In this document: piece by piece, positions 9,014-16,618 of the stretch
How positions within the stretch are numbered: position 1 is the stretch's first letter
Layout of the letters: the number at the start of each line of letters is the position of its first letter
Assembly: GCF_015776785.2 (NCBI RefSeq)
Contig: NZ_LFMD02000003.1
Coordinates: 1,768,330 to 1,832,329 of the forward strand
Length of the DNA stretch: 64,000 nt
Origin: Kitasatospora sp. SUK 42
Lineage (GTDB): Bacteria > Actinomycetota > Actinomycetes > Streptomycetales > Streptomycetaceae
Reading direction: 5' to 3'
Made by a program: the position numbers and the translations under genes
The notes under the pieces: model-generated
What the model saw: only the letters and a program-made list of their open reading frames with translations
Databases searched by the model: none
What the model was told of the DNA's origin: nothing

Positions 9014-9562
9014 TCACTCCGCGCGGTCGGAGCCGCCCTTCCGGGCCCGGGCGGACTTCTTCGGCTCCGGCTCGGAGCCGTTGTCCTCCACCAGCTCGGC
9101 CTCGACCGGCTCGGCCGGGACCGGCTCGGCGTAGGACGACTCGGTGTGGGACGACTCGACGGCAGGCTCGCCGGCCCCGTCCTGCGGGCGGGTCTTGTCC
9201 ACCACGACCTTGCCGCGCTCGGCCAGTTCGTCGTAGGTCTCCTTGGCCTTCACCGCCAGCTCGACCGCACGGGCCACCTGCTGCAGGGCGAAGCCCTGGG
9301 CCCGCTCCTGCAGGGCCTTCAGGTCGGTGGGGAGGGTGGTGACGGCCTCGGTGACCTTGGCCGGAGCCCCGGCCAGCAGCGTCTGCGCCTCGTGCAGCCG
9401 CGCGGTGGCCTTCTCCTGGGCGCCCTTGCGGTCCGCCGCCAGCGCCTCGACCCGGCCCGGCACCTCGCGCAGCTTCTCGTAGGCGAGGTCCCCGGCGCCG
9501 GCCAGGGCGTACAGCGGGGTCGGGTCGGTGAGGGTCTTCTTGATCTCGTCGGTGATGGGCAT
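9014..9562 (-). CDS. Heparin-binding haemagglutinin (HbhA)-like coiled-coil protein
   Basis: A 182-residue protein with an N-terminal ITDEIKKTLTDPTPLYALAGAGDLAYEKL segment like that of mycobacterial HbhA. A long Ala/Lys/Glu helical coiled coil follows (residues 30-125), then an acidic stretch rich in EPVEAELVE and a basic tail (KKSARARKGG). HbhA is a surface adhesin in mycobacteria; in saprophytic actinomycetes the role is probably in envelope or lipid organisation, which I infer. It starts 2 bp after the XRE regulator gene stop, so it is translated from the same mRNA. Confidence 0.85.
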   Translation of the reverse strand: MPITDEIKKTLTDPTPLYALAGAGDLAYEKLREVPGRVEALAADRKGAQEKATARLHEAQTLLAGAPAKVTEAVTTLPTDLKALQERAQGFALQQVARAVELAVKAKETYDELAERGKVVVDKTRPQDGAGEPAVESSHTESSYAEPVPAEPVEAELVEDNGSEPEPKKSARARKGGSDRAE

Positions 9563-9564
9563 GG

Positions 9565-9972
9565 CTACCGGTCCTCCCGGTGAGTGTTCTGGGTGGCTGC
9601 GCCGTCGGTCGTCGGACCGGAGGCCGAAGCGGCGTTCTCCTTGAGGAAGGCGTCGTAGACCGCGAGCAGCGCCTGCTTCTGCTGCTCGTTGATCAGCGGA
9701 TCGGCCAGGATCGAAGCCCGCAGCTCCAGGCCCTCACCCCGCCGCTCCTCCAGGATCCCGGCCTGGACGTACAGCGTCTCCGCCGAGATCCTCAGCGCCT
9801 TCGCGATCTGCTGCAGGATCTCCGCGCTCGGCTTGCGCAACCCTCGCTCGATCTGGCTGAGGTAGGGGTTGGACACGCCGGCGGCCTCCGCCAACTGGCG
9901 CAGCGAGTACTGCGCGTTGCGCCGCTGCTCCCGGATGTACTCGCCCAGCGAGCCGACGTTCAGTGAGGCCAT
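9565..9972 (-). CDS. XRE-family helix-turn-helix regulator (Rv0474-like)
   Basis: A 135-residue regulator. The Cro/CI helix-turn-helix occupies residues 8-65: LGEYIREQRRNAQYSLRQLA, then GVSNPYLSQIERGLRKPSAE. The ALRISAETLYVQAGIL segment and the C-terminal QQKQALLAVYDAFLKEN helix match the regulator found in front of hbhA in other actinobacteria. I start at ATG 9972, where homology begins, not at the in-frame ATG 20 codons upstream, which would place the palindrome at 9993-10010 inside the gene. It is the first gene of a three-gene unit and probably controls it by binding that palindrome. Confidence 0.9.
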   Translation of the reverse strand: MASLNVGSLGEYIREQRRNAQYSLRQLAEAAGVSNPYLSQIERGLRKPSAEILQQIAKALRISAETLYVQAGILEERRGEGLELRASILADPLINEQQKQALLAVYDAFLKENAASASGPTTDGAATQNTHREDR

Positions 9973-9992
9973 GTGATCAGCCTGCAACACCG

Positions 9993-10010
9993 CGCTTGCA
10001 TTTGCAAGCG
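9993..10010 (-). promoter_or_regulatory. Palindromic operator upstream of the XRE/hbhA-like operon
   Basis: The arms cgcttgca and tgcaagcg are a perfect 8-bp inverted repeat around TT, centred 30 bp before the XRE start codon. Two more half-site-like elements flank it: tgcaac at 9983-9988 and ggttgcaa at 10021-10028. TTGCA half-sites in this arrangement suggest autoregulation by the XRE protein (inference). Confidence 0.6.
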
Positions 10011-10053
10011 GAATGCTAGCGGTTGCAAACACGGTGCCCGTGTGGCAGGCGGG

Positions 10054-10866
10054 TCAGCCCGGGTGGGCCGACAGGTGGGTCAGCAGCAGCCCGGTGAGGC
10101 GTTCGGGGGTGCGCAGGGGGAGGTAGTGGTCGGCGTCGGGGAGGCGGTGGGCGCGGGCGCCGGGGATGTCGGCGGCGAGCCGCTCGGCGATCGCGGCGAT
10201 CTCGGGGTGGTCGCGGTCGCCGTGGACGACCAGGGTGGGGGCGGCGACCCGGTCGAGCTGCGACTCGGCGTCCCGGACCGGGGCGCCCGCGAGGTGCCGC
10301 TCGCTGATGATCCGGCGGGCCGCATTCTGCTCCACCATCGCCCGGATCAGCTCTCCCCCGGGCGCGGTGCGGCCCATCGCGGCCCAGACGGACAGCTCCA
10401 GCTCCGCCAGCGCCGCCGCGTCGCCCCGGCGGCGGGCCTCGGCGTAGGCGGTGGTCTCCGGGGAGGACGGCCAGTCGTGGCCGCTGACCGAGGCGCCGAC
10501 CAGGGCCAGGGCGCCGACCCGCTCCGGGTGGGCGAGGGCGAGGTCCAGCGCGGTCTCCCCGCCCATGCTCAGGCCGACCAGCGCGGCGCGGTGCAGGCCG
10601 AGGTGGTCCAGCACGGCGCGCAGGTCGTCGAGGTCGTCGAAGGTCCGGTCCGGCGGCGCGGAGCGGCCGAGGCCGCGGGCGTCGTAGCGGATCACCTCGT
10701 GGTGGCGGGACAGCTCCGGAACGACGGCGTCCCAGAGCCGGGAGTCCATGCCGGAGCCGTGCAGCAGCACCACCGGGCTGCCGGTGCCGCGGCGCTCGGC
10801 CCAGAGCCGGCCGCCGCCGGGGGCGGGGACCTGGAGTTCGTACGCGGGAGCCGGATCGGTGCTCAT
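10054..10866 (-). CDS. Alpha/beta-fold hydrolase
   Basis: A 270-residue cytoplasmic hydrolase. The oxyanion strand-turn is VVLLHGSGMDSRLW (about residue 33), the nucleophile elbow is GLSMGGE (Ser about residue 100), the acid lies in VVHGDRDHPE and the catalytic His in LPDADHYLPL near the C-terminus. The overall form matches the 3-oxoadipate enol-lactonase/haloperoxidase-like subgroup, but the substrate is not predictable. The ATG at 10866 has GGAAGGA upstream. It lies 58 bp downstream of the MerR-clamp gene on the same strand. Confidence 0.85.
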   Translation of the reverse strand: MSTDPAPAYELQVPAPGGGRLWAERRGTGSPVVLLHGSGMDSRLWDAVVPELSRHHEVIRYDARGLGRSAPPDRTFDDLDDLRAVLDHLGLHRAALVGLSMGGETALDLALAHPERVGALALVGASVSGHDWPSSPETTAYAEARRRGDAAALAELELSVWAAMGRTAPGGELIRAMVEQNAARRIISERHLAGAPVRDAESQLDRVAAPTLVVHGDRDHPEIAAIAERLAADIPGARAHRLPDADHYLPLRTPERLTGLLLTHLSAHPG

Positions 10867-10924
10867 GCGGACGATCCTTCCAGACCGGCCGGTGCCGGCT
10901 CGGCTCACAGCACGGGGTCAGGGG

Positions 10925-12025
10925 TCACGCGGGGTCGGCGTCGGGGAGGCGGATGGGCATGAGGACGGAGAAGGTGCCCGCGCGGTCGGGGGTGCGGAAG
11001 GCGAGCGGGGCGATCGGGCCGCCGAGTTCGAGCAGGAGCTGTCCGGGCCGACCGGCGCCGAGGGCGTCGAGGAGGTAGTCGCGGTTGACGGCCACCCGGA
11101 AGTCCCCGGGGGCGAGGTCGTCGGCGACGGCGAGGCGGCCGTCCGCGGTGAGGGTCAGGACGGTGACCTGGCACTCGGCGCCCTGCGGGCCGGAGGGGAG
11201 GGTGCGGGTGGCGCCGGTCTCGACGGCGGCGCGCAGCTCGGCGGCGGTCAGGGTGATCCGGTGCCGGGGGTCGAGCCGGGTGACGGCGCGGTGGTCGGGG
11301 TAGTCGAAGTCCAGTGCGGCGCCCTCGATCCGGTGCCCGCCGGTCTCGGCGCGGAACGTACCGCCGCCCAGGGTGAGCACGGCCTCGGCCGGGCCGCCGG
11401 AGAGCAGGGCGCGCAGGGCGTCCACCAGCGCGGTCGGGACGACCGTGCCGGGGGCCGGCTGCTCCGGCGCACCGGTGGCGGGCACCTCGGCGAGGGCCAT
11501 CCGGTAGCGGTCGGTGGCGACCAGGCGCAGCACCGGGCCGTCCGGTTCGAACAGCACCCCGGCGAGGGAGGGCGGTTCCGGGTCCCCGCCGACCGCGAAG
11601 CGGACCGCGTCCAGGGCGGCGGCCAGGCCGTCGGCGGGGAGGGTGAGGCGGAGTTCGGCGGGGGTGGTGGTCATCGACTGCTCCCTCTGCTCGATCATCG
11701 TGCGGATCAGGGAGAGCTCGCGGCGGGCGTCGGCCAGGCCGTCCTCCAGCCGGCGCAGGTGCGCGTCGAGGACCTGCCGGGCCTCGCCGCTGCCGGGGGC
11801 CGCGGCGAGCACGGCGCGGATGCCGGCCAGCGGCAGGCCGACCCGGCGCAGCCGGGCCAGCAGCCGGGCGTCGGCGAGTTGGGCGGGCCGGTACCAGCGG
11901 TAGCCGGTCTGCGGGTCGACCCAGGCGGGGGTGAGCACCTCGGCGCCGTCGTAGTAACGCAGGGTGCCGACGCCCAGGCCGCTGGCGCGGGCCAGCTCGC
12001 CGATGCTGTGCAGCTCGCTCTCCAT
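10925..12025 (-). CDS. MerR-family regulator fused to DNA polymerase III beta-clamp-like domains
   Basis: A 366-residue fusion. Residues 6-75 form a MerR winged helix (IGELARASGLGVGTLRYYD, then GYRWYRPAQLADARLL), followed by a dimerisation helix ending about residue 115. The remaining 250 residues do not look like a ligand-binding MerR domain. They carry DnaN-like signatures: LRLVATDRYRMALAEV (beta-clamp domain 2), VNRDYLLDALGA (domain 3 start) and a C-terminal FSVLMPIRLP, the usual end of beta clamps. So two of three clamp domains appear to be joined to a DNA-binding head. Similar proteins exist in streptomycetes, but I know no function for them. It could load onto DNA, or use the clamp fold as a sensor scaffold. 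It is followed by a hydrolase gene on the same strand. Confidence 0.8.
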   Translation of the reverse strand: MESELHSIGELARASGLGVGTLRYYDGAEVLTPAWVDPQTGYRWYRPAQLADARLLARLRRVGLPLAGIRAVLAAAPGSGEARQVLDAHLRRLEDGLADARRELSLIRTMIEQREQSMTTTPAELRLTLPADGLAAALDAVRFAVGGDPEPPSLAGVLFEPDGPVLRLVATDRYRMALAEVPATGAPEQPAPGTVVPTALVDALRALLSGGPAEAVLTLGGGTFRAETGGHRIEGAALDFDYPDHRAVTRLDPRHRITLTAAELRAAVETGATRTLPSGPQGAECQVTVLTLTADGRLAVADDLAPGDFRVAVNRDYLLDALGAGRPGQLLLELGGPIAPLAFRTPDRAGTFSVLMPIRLPDADPA

Positions 12026-12059
12026 TCCGGTGACTCTGCGGGCTCGACCTGGTCGAGGG

Positions 12060-12248
12060 TCAAGCCGGGCCGGCGAGGTGGGCGAGTTTGTGCGGGTTGC
12101 GGACGGCGCGGACCGCGGAGACCAGCGGCCCGCCGTCCGGCCCCTCGACGAAGTCCAGCACCGGGACGGAGGCGACCGCGCCGTCCACGGTGACCAGCCG
12201 GCGGTGCTGTTCGAAGTCGGCGAGCCGGGTGTCGGGGGTGTCGGTCAC
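12060..12248 (-). pseudogene. Remnant resembling the SnoaL-like C-terminus of a SigJ-type ECF sigma factor
   Basis: A 62-codon frame starting at GTG with only a weak ribosome site. Its end, VSAVRAVRNPHKLAHL, closely follows the end of the SnoaL-like domain of SigJ-class ECF sigma factors (usual form: IxVVRNPDKL). Nothing resembling sigma region 2 or 4 is found upstream on this strand. I read it as the tail of a deleted sigma-factor gene; it could also be a tiny independent SnoaL-like protein. Confidence 0.45.
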
Positions 12249-12282
12249 CCTCGGGACGCTACCGCACGGTACGCGGCCGGGT

Positions 12283-12510
12283 TCAGCCGCGGAAGGCGTC
12301 GTACGCGGGGGCGAGCAGGGTGGCGAGGTCGCGGCCGTGCACGGTGATGCCGGAGCGGCCGAGGCGGCGCAGCGAGGGTTCGTCCGGGTCCTCCTGCGGC
12401 GGGGCGGGCCGCAGGGTGAAGTCGCCGCGCCAGTAGGCGGCGACGTTGACCACCGGGGCCTTGGGCTGCCCGGTCGCGTGCCCTCCTCGGTCGGCTGGTT
12501 CCGTTGTCAT
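12283..12510 (-). pseudogene. Short ORF resembling a shortened SWIM zinc-finger protein, next to the SNF2 helicase
   Basis: A 75-codon frame that begins 13 bp after the SNF2 helicase stop with a very good ribosome site (AAGGAGGACGG before ATG). In many actinomycetes the gene at this place encodes a SWIM zinc-finger protein of 400-500 residues that accompanies the helicase. Here only YWRGDFTLRP and LRRLGRSGITVHGRDLATLL remain, which resemble the C-terminal end of such proteins; the Cys/His SWIM motif is absent. An internal deletion that kept the start and the end would explain it. Alternatively it is a genuine small protein. Confidence 0.5.
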
Positions 12511-12523
12511 CCGTCCTCCTTCG

Positions 12524-15500
12524 TCATGCGTCCTCCTCGGCGACGGCGTCCTCGCGGGTGAGGGCGACCAGTTCGCGCAGTGCCCCGGCCGACAGGTCGG
12601 TGAGCCAGTGCTCCCCCTCGCCCACCACGGTCTCCGCCAACGAGCGCTTGGCGGCGAGGAGTTCGTCGATCCGCTCCTCGACGGTGCCGACGCAGACCAG
12701 TCGGCGGACCTGGACGTCGCGGCGCTGGCCGATCCGGAAGGCGCGGTCGGTGGCCTGCTCCTCGACCGCCGGGTTCCACCAACGGTCCAGGTGGATCACC
12801 TGGTTGGCGGCGGTCAGGTTGAGGCCGGTGCCGCCGGCCCGCAGCGAGAGCAGGAACACCCCTGGCCCGTCCGGGGACTGGAAGCGCCGGACCAGCTCCT
12901 CGCGGCGGGCACGCGGGACGCCGCCGTGCAGGTGGAGCACCTCCTCGCCGAGCCGGCGCTCCAGGTACGGGCGGAGCATCGTGCCGAACTCGGCGTACTG
13001 GGTGAAGACCAGCGTCCGGTCGCCCTCGGCCAGCGCCTCCTCCAGCAGCTCGGCCAGCCGGGCCACCTTGCCCGAGCGCTCGCCCAACGGCGAGCCGTCG
13101 TGCAGCAGTTGGGCCGGGTGGTTGCACACCTGCTTGAGCTTTCCGATCGCGGCCAGCACCGTGCCGCGCCGCTCCACACCCCGGACGCCTTCGACCCGCC
13201 GCAGCAGGTCGGCGACCACGGCCTGGTAGAGGCCGGCCTGCTCGGCGGTGAGGTTGCACCAGACGGTCATCTCCTGCTTGGCGGGCAGGTCGGCCGCCAC
13301 CGCCGGGTCGGACTTGAGCCGGCGCAGCACGAACGGGGCGGTGCGGCGCCGGAGTTCGGCGGTGCGCTCGGGGTTGCGGTGCAGTTCGACCGGGATCGCG
13401 TAGCGCTCCTTGAAGCGCTCGGCCGGGCCGAGCAGGCCCGGGTTGGCGAAGTCGAGCACGGCGTGCAGCTCGGCGAGCCGGTTCTCCACCGGGGTGCCGG
13501 TCAGGGCGATCCGGTGCCGGGTGACGGGCAGCGCGCGGATCGCCCGGGACTGCGCGGTGCCGGCGTTCTTGATGTGCTGCGCCTCGTCGGCGACCACCCG
13601 GCGCCAGCGGATCGTCCGCAGCGCGGCGAGGTCGCGCTGGACCAGCCCGTAGGTGGTGATGACCAGGTCCACGCCGCGCACGGCTTCGGCGAGCCGCTCC
13701 GCGCCGAGGCGGCCGGAACCGTGGTGGACGTACCGCCGCAGGCCGGGGGCGAAGCGTTCGGCCTCGCGCTGCCAGTTGCCGACCAGGGACATCGGACAGA
13801 CCAGCAGGGTGGGGCCGTCGGCACCATCGGCGCCGTCGGCCTGCTCAGCCTGCTCGGCCTGCTCGGCCCGCTCGGCGGCCAGCAGGGCGAGGGTCTGGAC
13901 GGTCTTGCCGAGGCCCATGTCGTCGGCCAGGACGGCGCCGAGGCCGAGCCCGGACATCGTCCGCAGCCAGGCCAGTCCACGCTCCTGGTACGGGCGCAGC
14001 TCGGCGCGGAAGTCGGGCGGCAGGGCCGGCGCGGGGGCGGCTTCGGCCCGCCCGGCGAGCAGTTCGCCCAGCGGGCCGTCGGCACGGACGGAGGTGACCG
14101 GCAGTCCGGCGACCGTCGCCTCGGGGTCGAGGGCGAGCCGCAGCAGGTCGGCGGCGGCCAGCACGCCGTCGCGGCGGTCGGTGAGGAAGGCGAGCGCGGC
14201 GGCGATCTGCTCCGGGTCGGCCTCCAGCCAGGTGCCCCGGACCCGCACCAACCCCTGCTTGGCTGCGGCGAGTTCGGCCAGTTCCTGCTCGGTGAGCGGG
14301 GTGCCGTCCGGGCCGAGCGCGGCCTGCCAGCGGAAGGCGATCACGGTGTCCCGGTCGACCTGGCTGCCGACCGCGAGCGAGCCGGGCGCGGGCGGGGTGG
14401 TGGCCCTCAGAGCGAGGCCGAGGCGGGGGCGGCGGCGCCACCAGGCGGGCAGCAGCACACCGAAGCCGCTCTCGGCGAGGGCGGGCGCGGCGGTACGCAG
14501 GAAGTCCAGCGCACCGGCCCGGTCGAGCGGCAGGGCGGACGGGCGGGAGCGGTGGCGCAGCCCGTCCAGGGCGGGCCAGCGGTGGGCGGCGCGGGCGAGT
14601 TCGGCGACCAGCGCGCCGACCGGGTCGGCGGCCTTGCGGGCGAGGGTGGCGTACCCGGCGCCGCCCTCGTGCAGGTCGGCGGCGCGGACCAGCAGGGAGG
14701 GCTCGTCGACGGCCTGGAGCAGGAACTCCAGCCGCCAGGCGTCGTCGGAGGGGCGGCCCTCGGGGTCGTCCTGGTCGGGGCCGAGCGGTTCGAGCAGGCG
14801 GAAGCAGAGGCGCAGCGCGGGCTCGGAGGGCTCGGCGGCGGCGTACCAGGCGGCGATCCGGTGGCGCAGTTCGGCGAACTCCTCGGGCGGGACGTCGCCG
14901 AGTTCGCCGGAGGGGGTGGCGAGGGCATGCAGCCAGCGGTCGGCGGCGGCCGTGCCGGAGGCCGGGGAGGGCGCCGGGAGGGGCGGGTCGGCCAGTGCGG
15001 CGCGGGCCTCGGCGTCCACCAGGGTGCCGAGGGCGGCGTCCAGCAGGGCCTCGCCGGTACCGGCGCCGGTGGGCCACTCCCCCAGCAGGACGGGCGGGCA
15101 GCCCGCCGCCAGTTCGGCGGCCTCGCGGCGGCCGGCCGGGGTGAGGTCGGGCCGCCAGCGGGCCTGCGGGCGGCCGTCGGCGAGGACGGGCAGCGGCAGC
15201 AGCCGGCCCCGGCCGACCGCCCGCCAGGCGAGGTCGTGCACGCCGGTGAGCCAGCGCAGCGAGGGGCCGTACACCACCTCGACCCGGCCGGTGCCGGGCA
15301 GGTCGGTGTCGGTGACGGCCCAGTGCGGGTCGTGGACCTCGCCGAGCAGTTGGGCGGCGGCCCCGGCGTCGAAGAGCAGCGCGGGGACCCGCCAGGGGGT
15401 GAGTACGGCGCCGCCGCGCGGCGGGGTGACCGGCAGGTCGGGCGAGGGGGCGGGCAGGGCGCCGACGGTGGGAAGCCGCAGGGTGGCCCAGCGCTCGGGG

Positions 15501-15700
15501 GCCTGCCCGGCGAGCCAGCCGAGGCCGGGGCCGATGCCGCCGAGGACGGCGGCCAGTTCGGCGGCGGGGCAGGCGTAGGGGTGGGCGCGCGGGGCGGGCC
15601 GGTCGGGGTGGGGCTCGGTGGCGCCGGGGTGGGCGCGGGCGTCCTCGGCCCAGAGCGCCAGCCGTCCGTCCGCCCGCCAGAGTGCGTGCAGGACGAACAT
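12524..15700 (-). CDS. SNF2/RapA-type DEAD/DEAH helicase
   Basis: A 1058-residue superfamily 2 DNA translocase. The N-terminal 500 residues are the 'SNF2 helicase N-terminal' region seen in bacterial members. The ATPase core has Walker A DDMGLGKTVQTLALL (about 590), motif II DEAQHIKN (about 706; DEAQ in place of DEAH), LTGTPVENRLAELHAVLDF (motif III), HLHGGVPRARREEL (IV/V region) and LLSLRAGGTGLNLTAAN with RWWNPAVEEQATDRAFRIGQ (motifs V-VI, about 970). It probably remodels protein-DNA complexes; its partner in other genomes is a SWIM protein, of which only a stub is left here. Divergent from yceI. Confidence 0.93.
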   Translation of the reverse strand: MFVLHALWRADGRLALWAEDARAHPGATEPHPDRPAPRAHPYACPAAELAAVLGGIGPGLGWLAGQAPERWATLRLPTVGALPAPSPDLPVTPPRGGAVLTPWRVPALLFDAGAAAQLLGEVHDPHWAVTDTDLPGTGRVEVVYGPSLRWLTGVHDLAWRAVGRGRLLPLPVLADGRPQARWRPDLTPAGRREAAELAAGCPPVLLGEWPTGAGTGEALLDAALGTLVDAEARAALADPPLPAPSPASGTAAADRWLHALATPSGELGDVPPEEFAELRHRIAAWYAAAEPSEPALRLCFRLLEPLGPDQDDPEGRPSDDAWRLEFLLQAVDEPSLLVRAADLHEGGAGYATLARKAADPVGALVAELARAAHRWPALDGLRHRSRPSALPLDRAGALDFLRTAAPALAESGFGVLLPAWWRRRPRLGLALRATTPPAPGSLAVGSQVDRDTVIAFRWQAALGPDGTPLTEQELAELAAAKQGLVRVRGTWLEADPEQIAAALAFLTDRRDGVLAAADLLRLALDPEATVAGLPVTSVRADGPLGELLAGRAEAAPAPALPPDFRAELRPYQERGLAWLRTMSGLGLGAVLADDMGLGKTVQTLALLAAERAEQAEQAEQADGADGADGPTLLVCPMSLVGNWQREAERFAPGLRRYVHHGSGRLGAERLAEAVRGVDLVITTYGLVQRDLAALRTIRWRRVVADEAQHIKNAGTAQSRAIRALPVTRHRIALTGTPVENRLAELHAVLDFANPGLLGPAERFKERYAIPVELHRNPERTAELRRRTAPFVLRRLKSDPAVAADLPAKQEMTVWCNLTAEQAGLYQAVVADLLRRVEGVRGVERRGTVLAAIGKLKQVCNHPAQLLHDGSPLGERSGKVARLAELLEEALAEGDRTLVFTQYAEFGTMLRPYLERRLGEEVLHLHGGVPRARREELVRRFQSPDGPGVFLLSLRAGGTGLNLTAANQVIHLDRWWNPAVEEQATDRAFRIGQRRDVQVRRLVCVGTVEERIDELLAAKRSLAETVVGEGEHWLTDLSAGALRELVALTREDAVAEEDA

Positions 15701-15802
15701 GGGGGCCTCTCGGGGGCGGGTGGAACCGTCCTTCGCAGCCTAGCCGGGCGGTCCGACAGGGCCGGTCCGCTGAGCCGTTCGGGGGGTGCTCGACACTCGT
15801 GG

Positions 15803-15831
15803 TTGAAAATTGAACGAAGTCGTCCTATGGT
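15803..15831 (+). promoter_or_regulatory. Housekeeping-type promoter of the YceI gene
   Basis: TTGAAA (15803-15808), a 17-bp spacer and TATGGT (15826-15831) form a good vegetative promoter 53 bp upstream of the start codon. An imperfect inverted repeat (ttgaagcc, 15844-15851, and ggcttcgaa, 15861-15869) lies in the leader and may be an operator. Confidence 0.65.
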
Positions 15832-15883
15832 GGAGCCAACAAGTTGAAGCCTAAACAAACGGCTTCGAACCCGAGGAGAAGCC

Positions 15884-16495
15884 ATGGGCCTGTTCAACCG
15901 CACCAAGAACGCCGTCACCACCCCCGCCGCCGTCCAGACCCCGGCCGGCCCGGACCTGTCGCACCTGACCGGCGACTGGAACATCGACAACACCCACAGC
16001 GAGATCGGCTTCTCGGTGCGCCACGCCATGGTGACCAACGTGAAGGGCCGCTTCGCCGAGTACGAGGGCAAGCTGCACCTGGACGGCGCCACGCCGACCA
16101 ACTCCTCGGCCGACCTGGTGATCAAGGTCGGCAGCATCGACACCAACCAGGCCCAGCGCGACGAGCACCTGCGCACCAGCGACTTCTTCGCCGTCGAGAC
16201 CCACCCGGAGATCCACTTCCGCAGCACCTCCGCCCAGGCGCTCGGCGACCACGCCTACCGGATGCACGGCGACCTCACCATCAAGGGCACCACCCGCCCG
16301 GTCATCCTGGACCTGGAGTACACCGGCAGCGCCACCGACGCCTACGGCGCGGAGCGGGTCGGCTTCGAGGGCAAGGCCGTCGTGGACCGCACCGACTTCG
16401 GCCTGACCTACAACGCGGCGCTGGAGACCGGCGGCGTGCTGATCGGCGAGAAGGTCAAGCTCAGCTTCGACATCTCCGCCGTCAAGGCGGCCTGA
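15884..16495 (+). CDS. YceI family protein
   Basis: A 203-residue lipocalin-like beta-barrel protein expected to bind an isoprenoid or other lipid. The family signature is complete: WNIDNTHSEIGFSVRHAMVTNVKGRF, then DLVIKVGSIDTNQAQRDEHLRTSDFF, then FRSTSAQ, DLTIKGTTRPV, and VDRTDFGLTYNA. It has no signal peptide, so it is probably cytoplasmic, as usual in Streptomyces. The ATG has GAGGAG at 15873-15878. It has its own promoter and terminator, so it is monocistronic. Confidence 0.95.
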   Translation: MGLFNRTKNAVTTPAAVQTPAGPDLSHLTGDWNIDNTHSEIGFSVRHAMVTNVKGRFAEYEGKLHLDGATPTNSSADLVIKVGSIDTNQAQRDEHLRTSDFFAVETHPEIHFRSTSAQALGDHAYRMHGDLTIKGTTRPVILDLEYTGSATDAYGAERVGFEGKAVVDRTDFGLTYNAALETGGVLIGEKVKLSFDISAVKAA

Positions 16496-16542
16496 CCCGG
16501 CCGTCCACGGCCCCGGCGGCCCGTGCCGCCGGACCCCCGACC

Positions 16543-16579
16543 CACCGCCCCTGCCGATCCCCCCGAGGCAGGGGCGGTG
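16543..16579 (+). terminator. Terminator after the YceI gene
   Basis: A perfect 13-bp stem (caccgcccctgcc, 16543-16555, with ggcaggggcggtg, 16567-16579) and an 11-nt loop, followed by TGTTCC. It also faces the convergent LysR gene. Confidence 0.85.
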
Positions 16580-16618
16580 TGTTCCACTCCTCCGCTCCGG
16601 CGGTTCGAGCCGTGAGCC

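Noticed and set aside
12446..15847. Long plus-strand frame opposite the SNF2 helicase
   Set aside because: All helicase motifs are on the minus strand; the frame has no start signal or domain.
16601..16612. cggttcgagccg, resembling a tRNA T-arm
   Set aside because: No acceptor, D- or anticodon arms fit around it; it lies between a terminator and the LysR stop.
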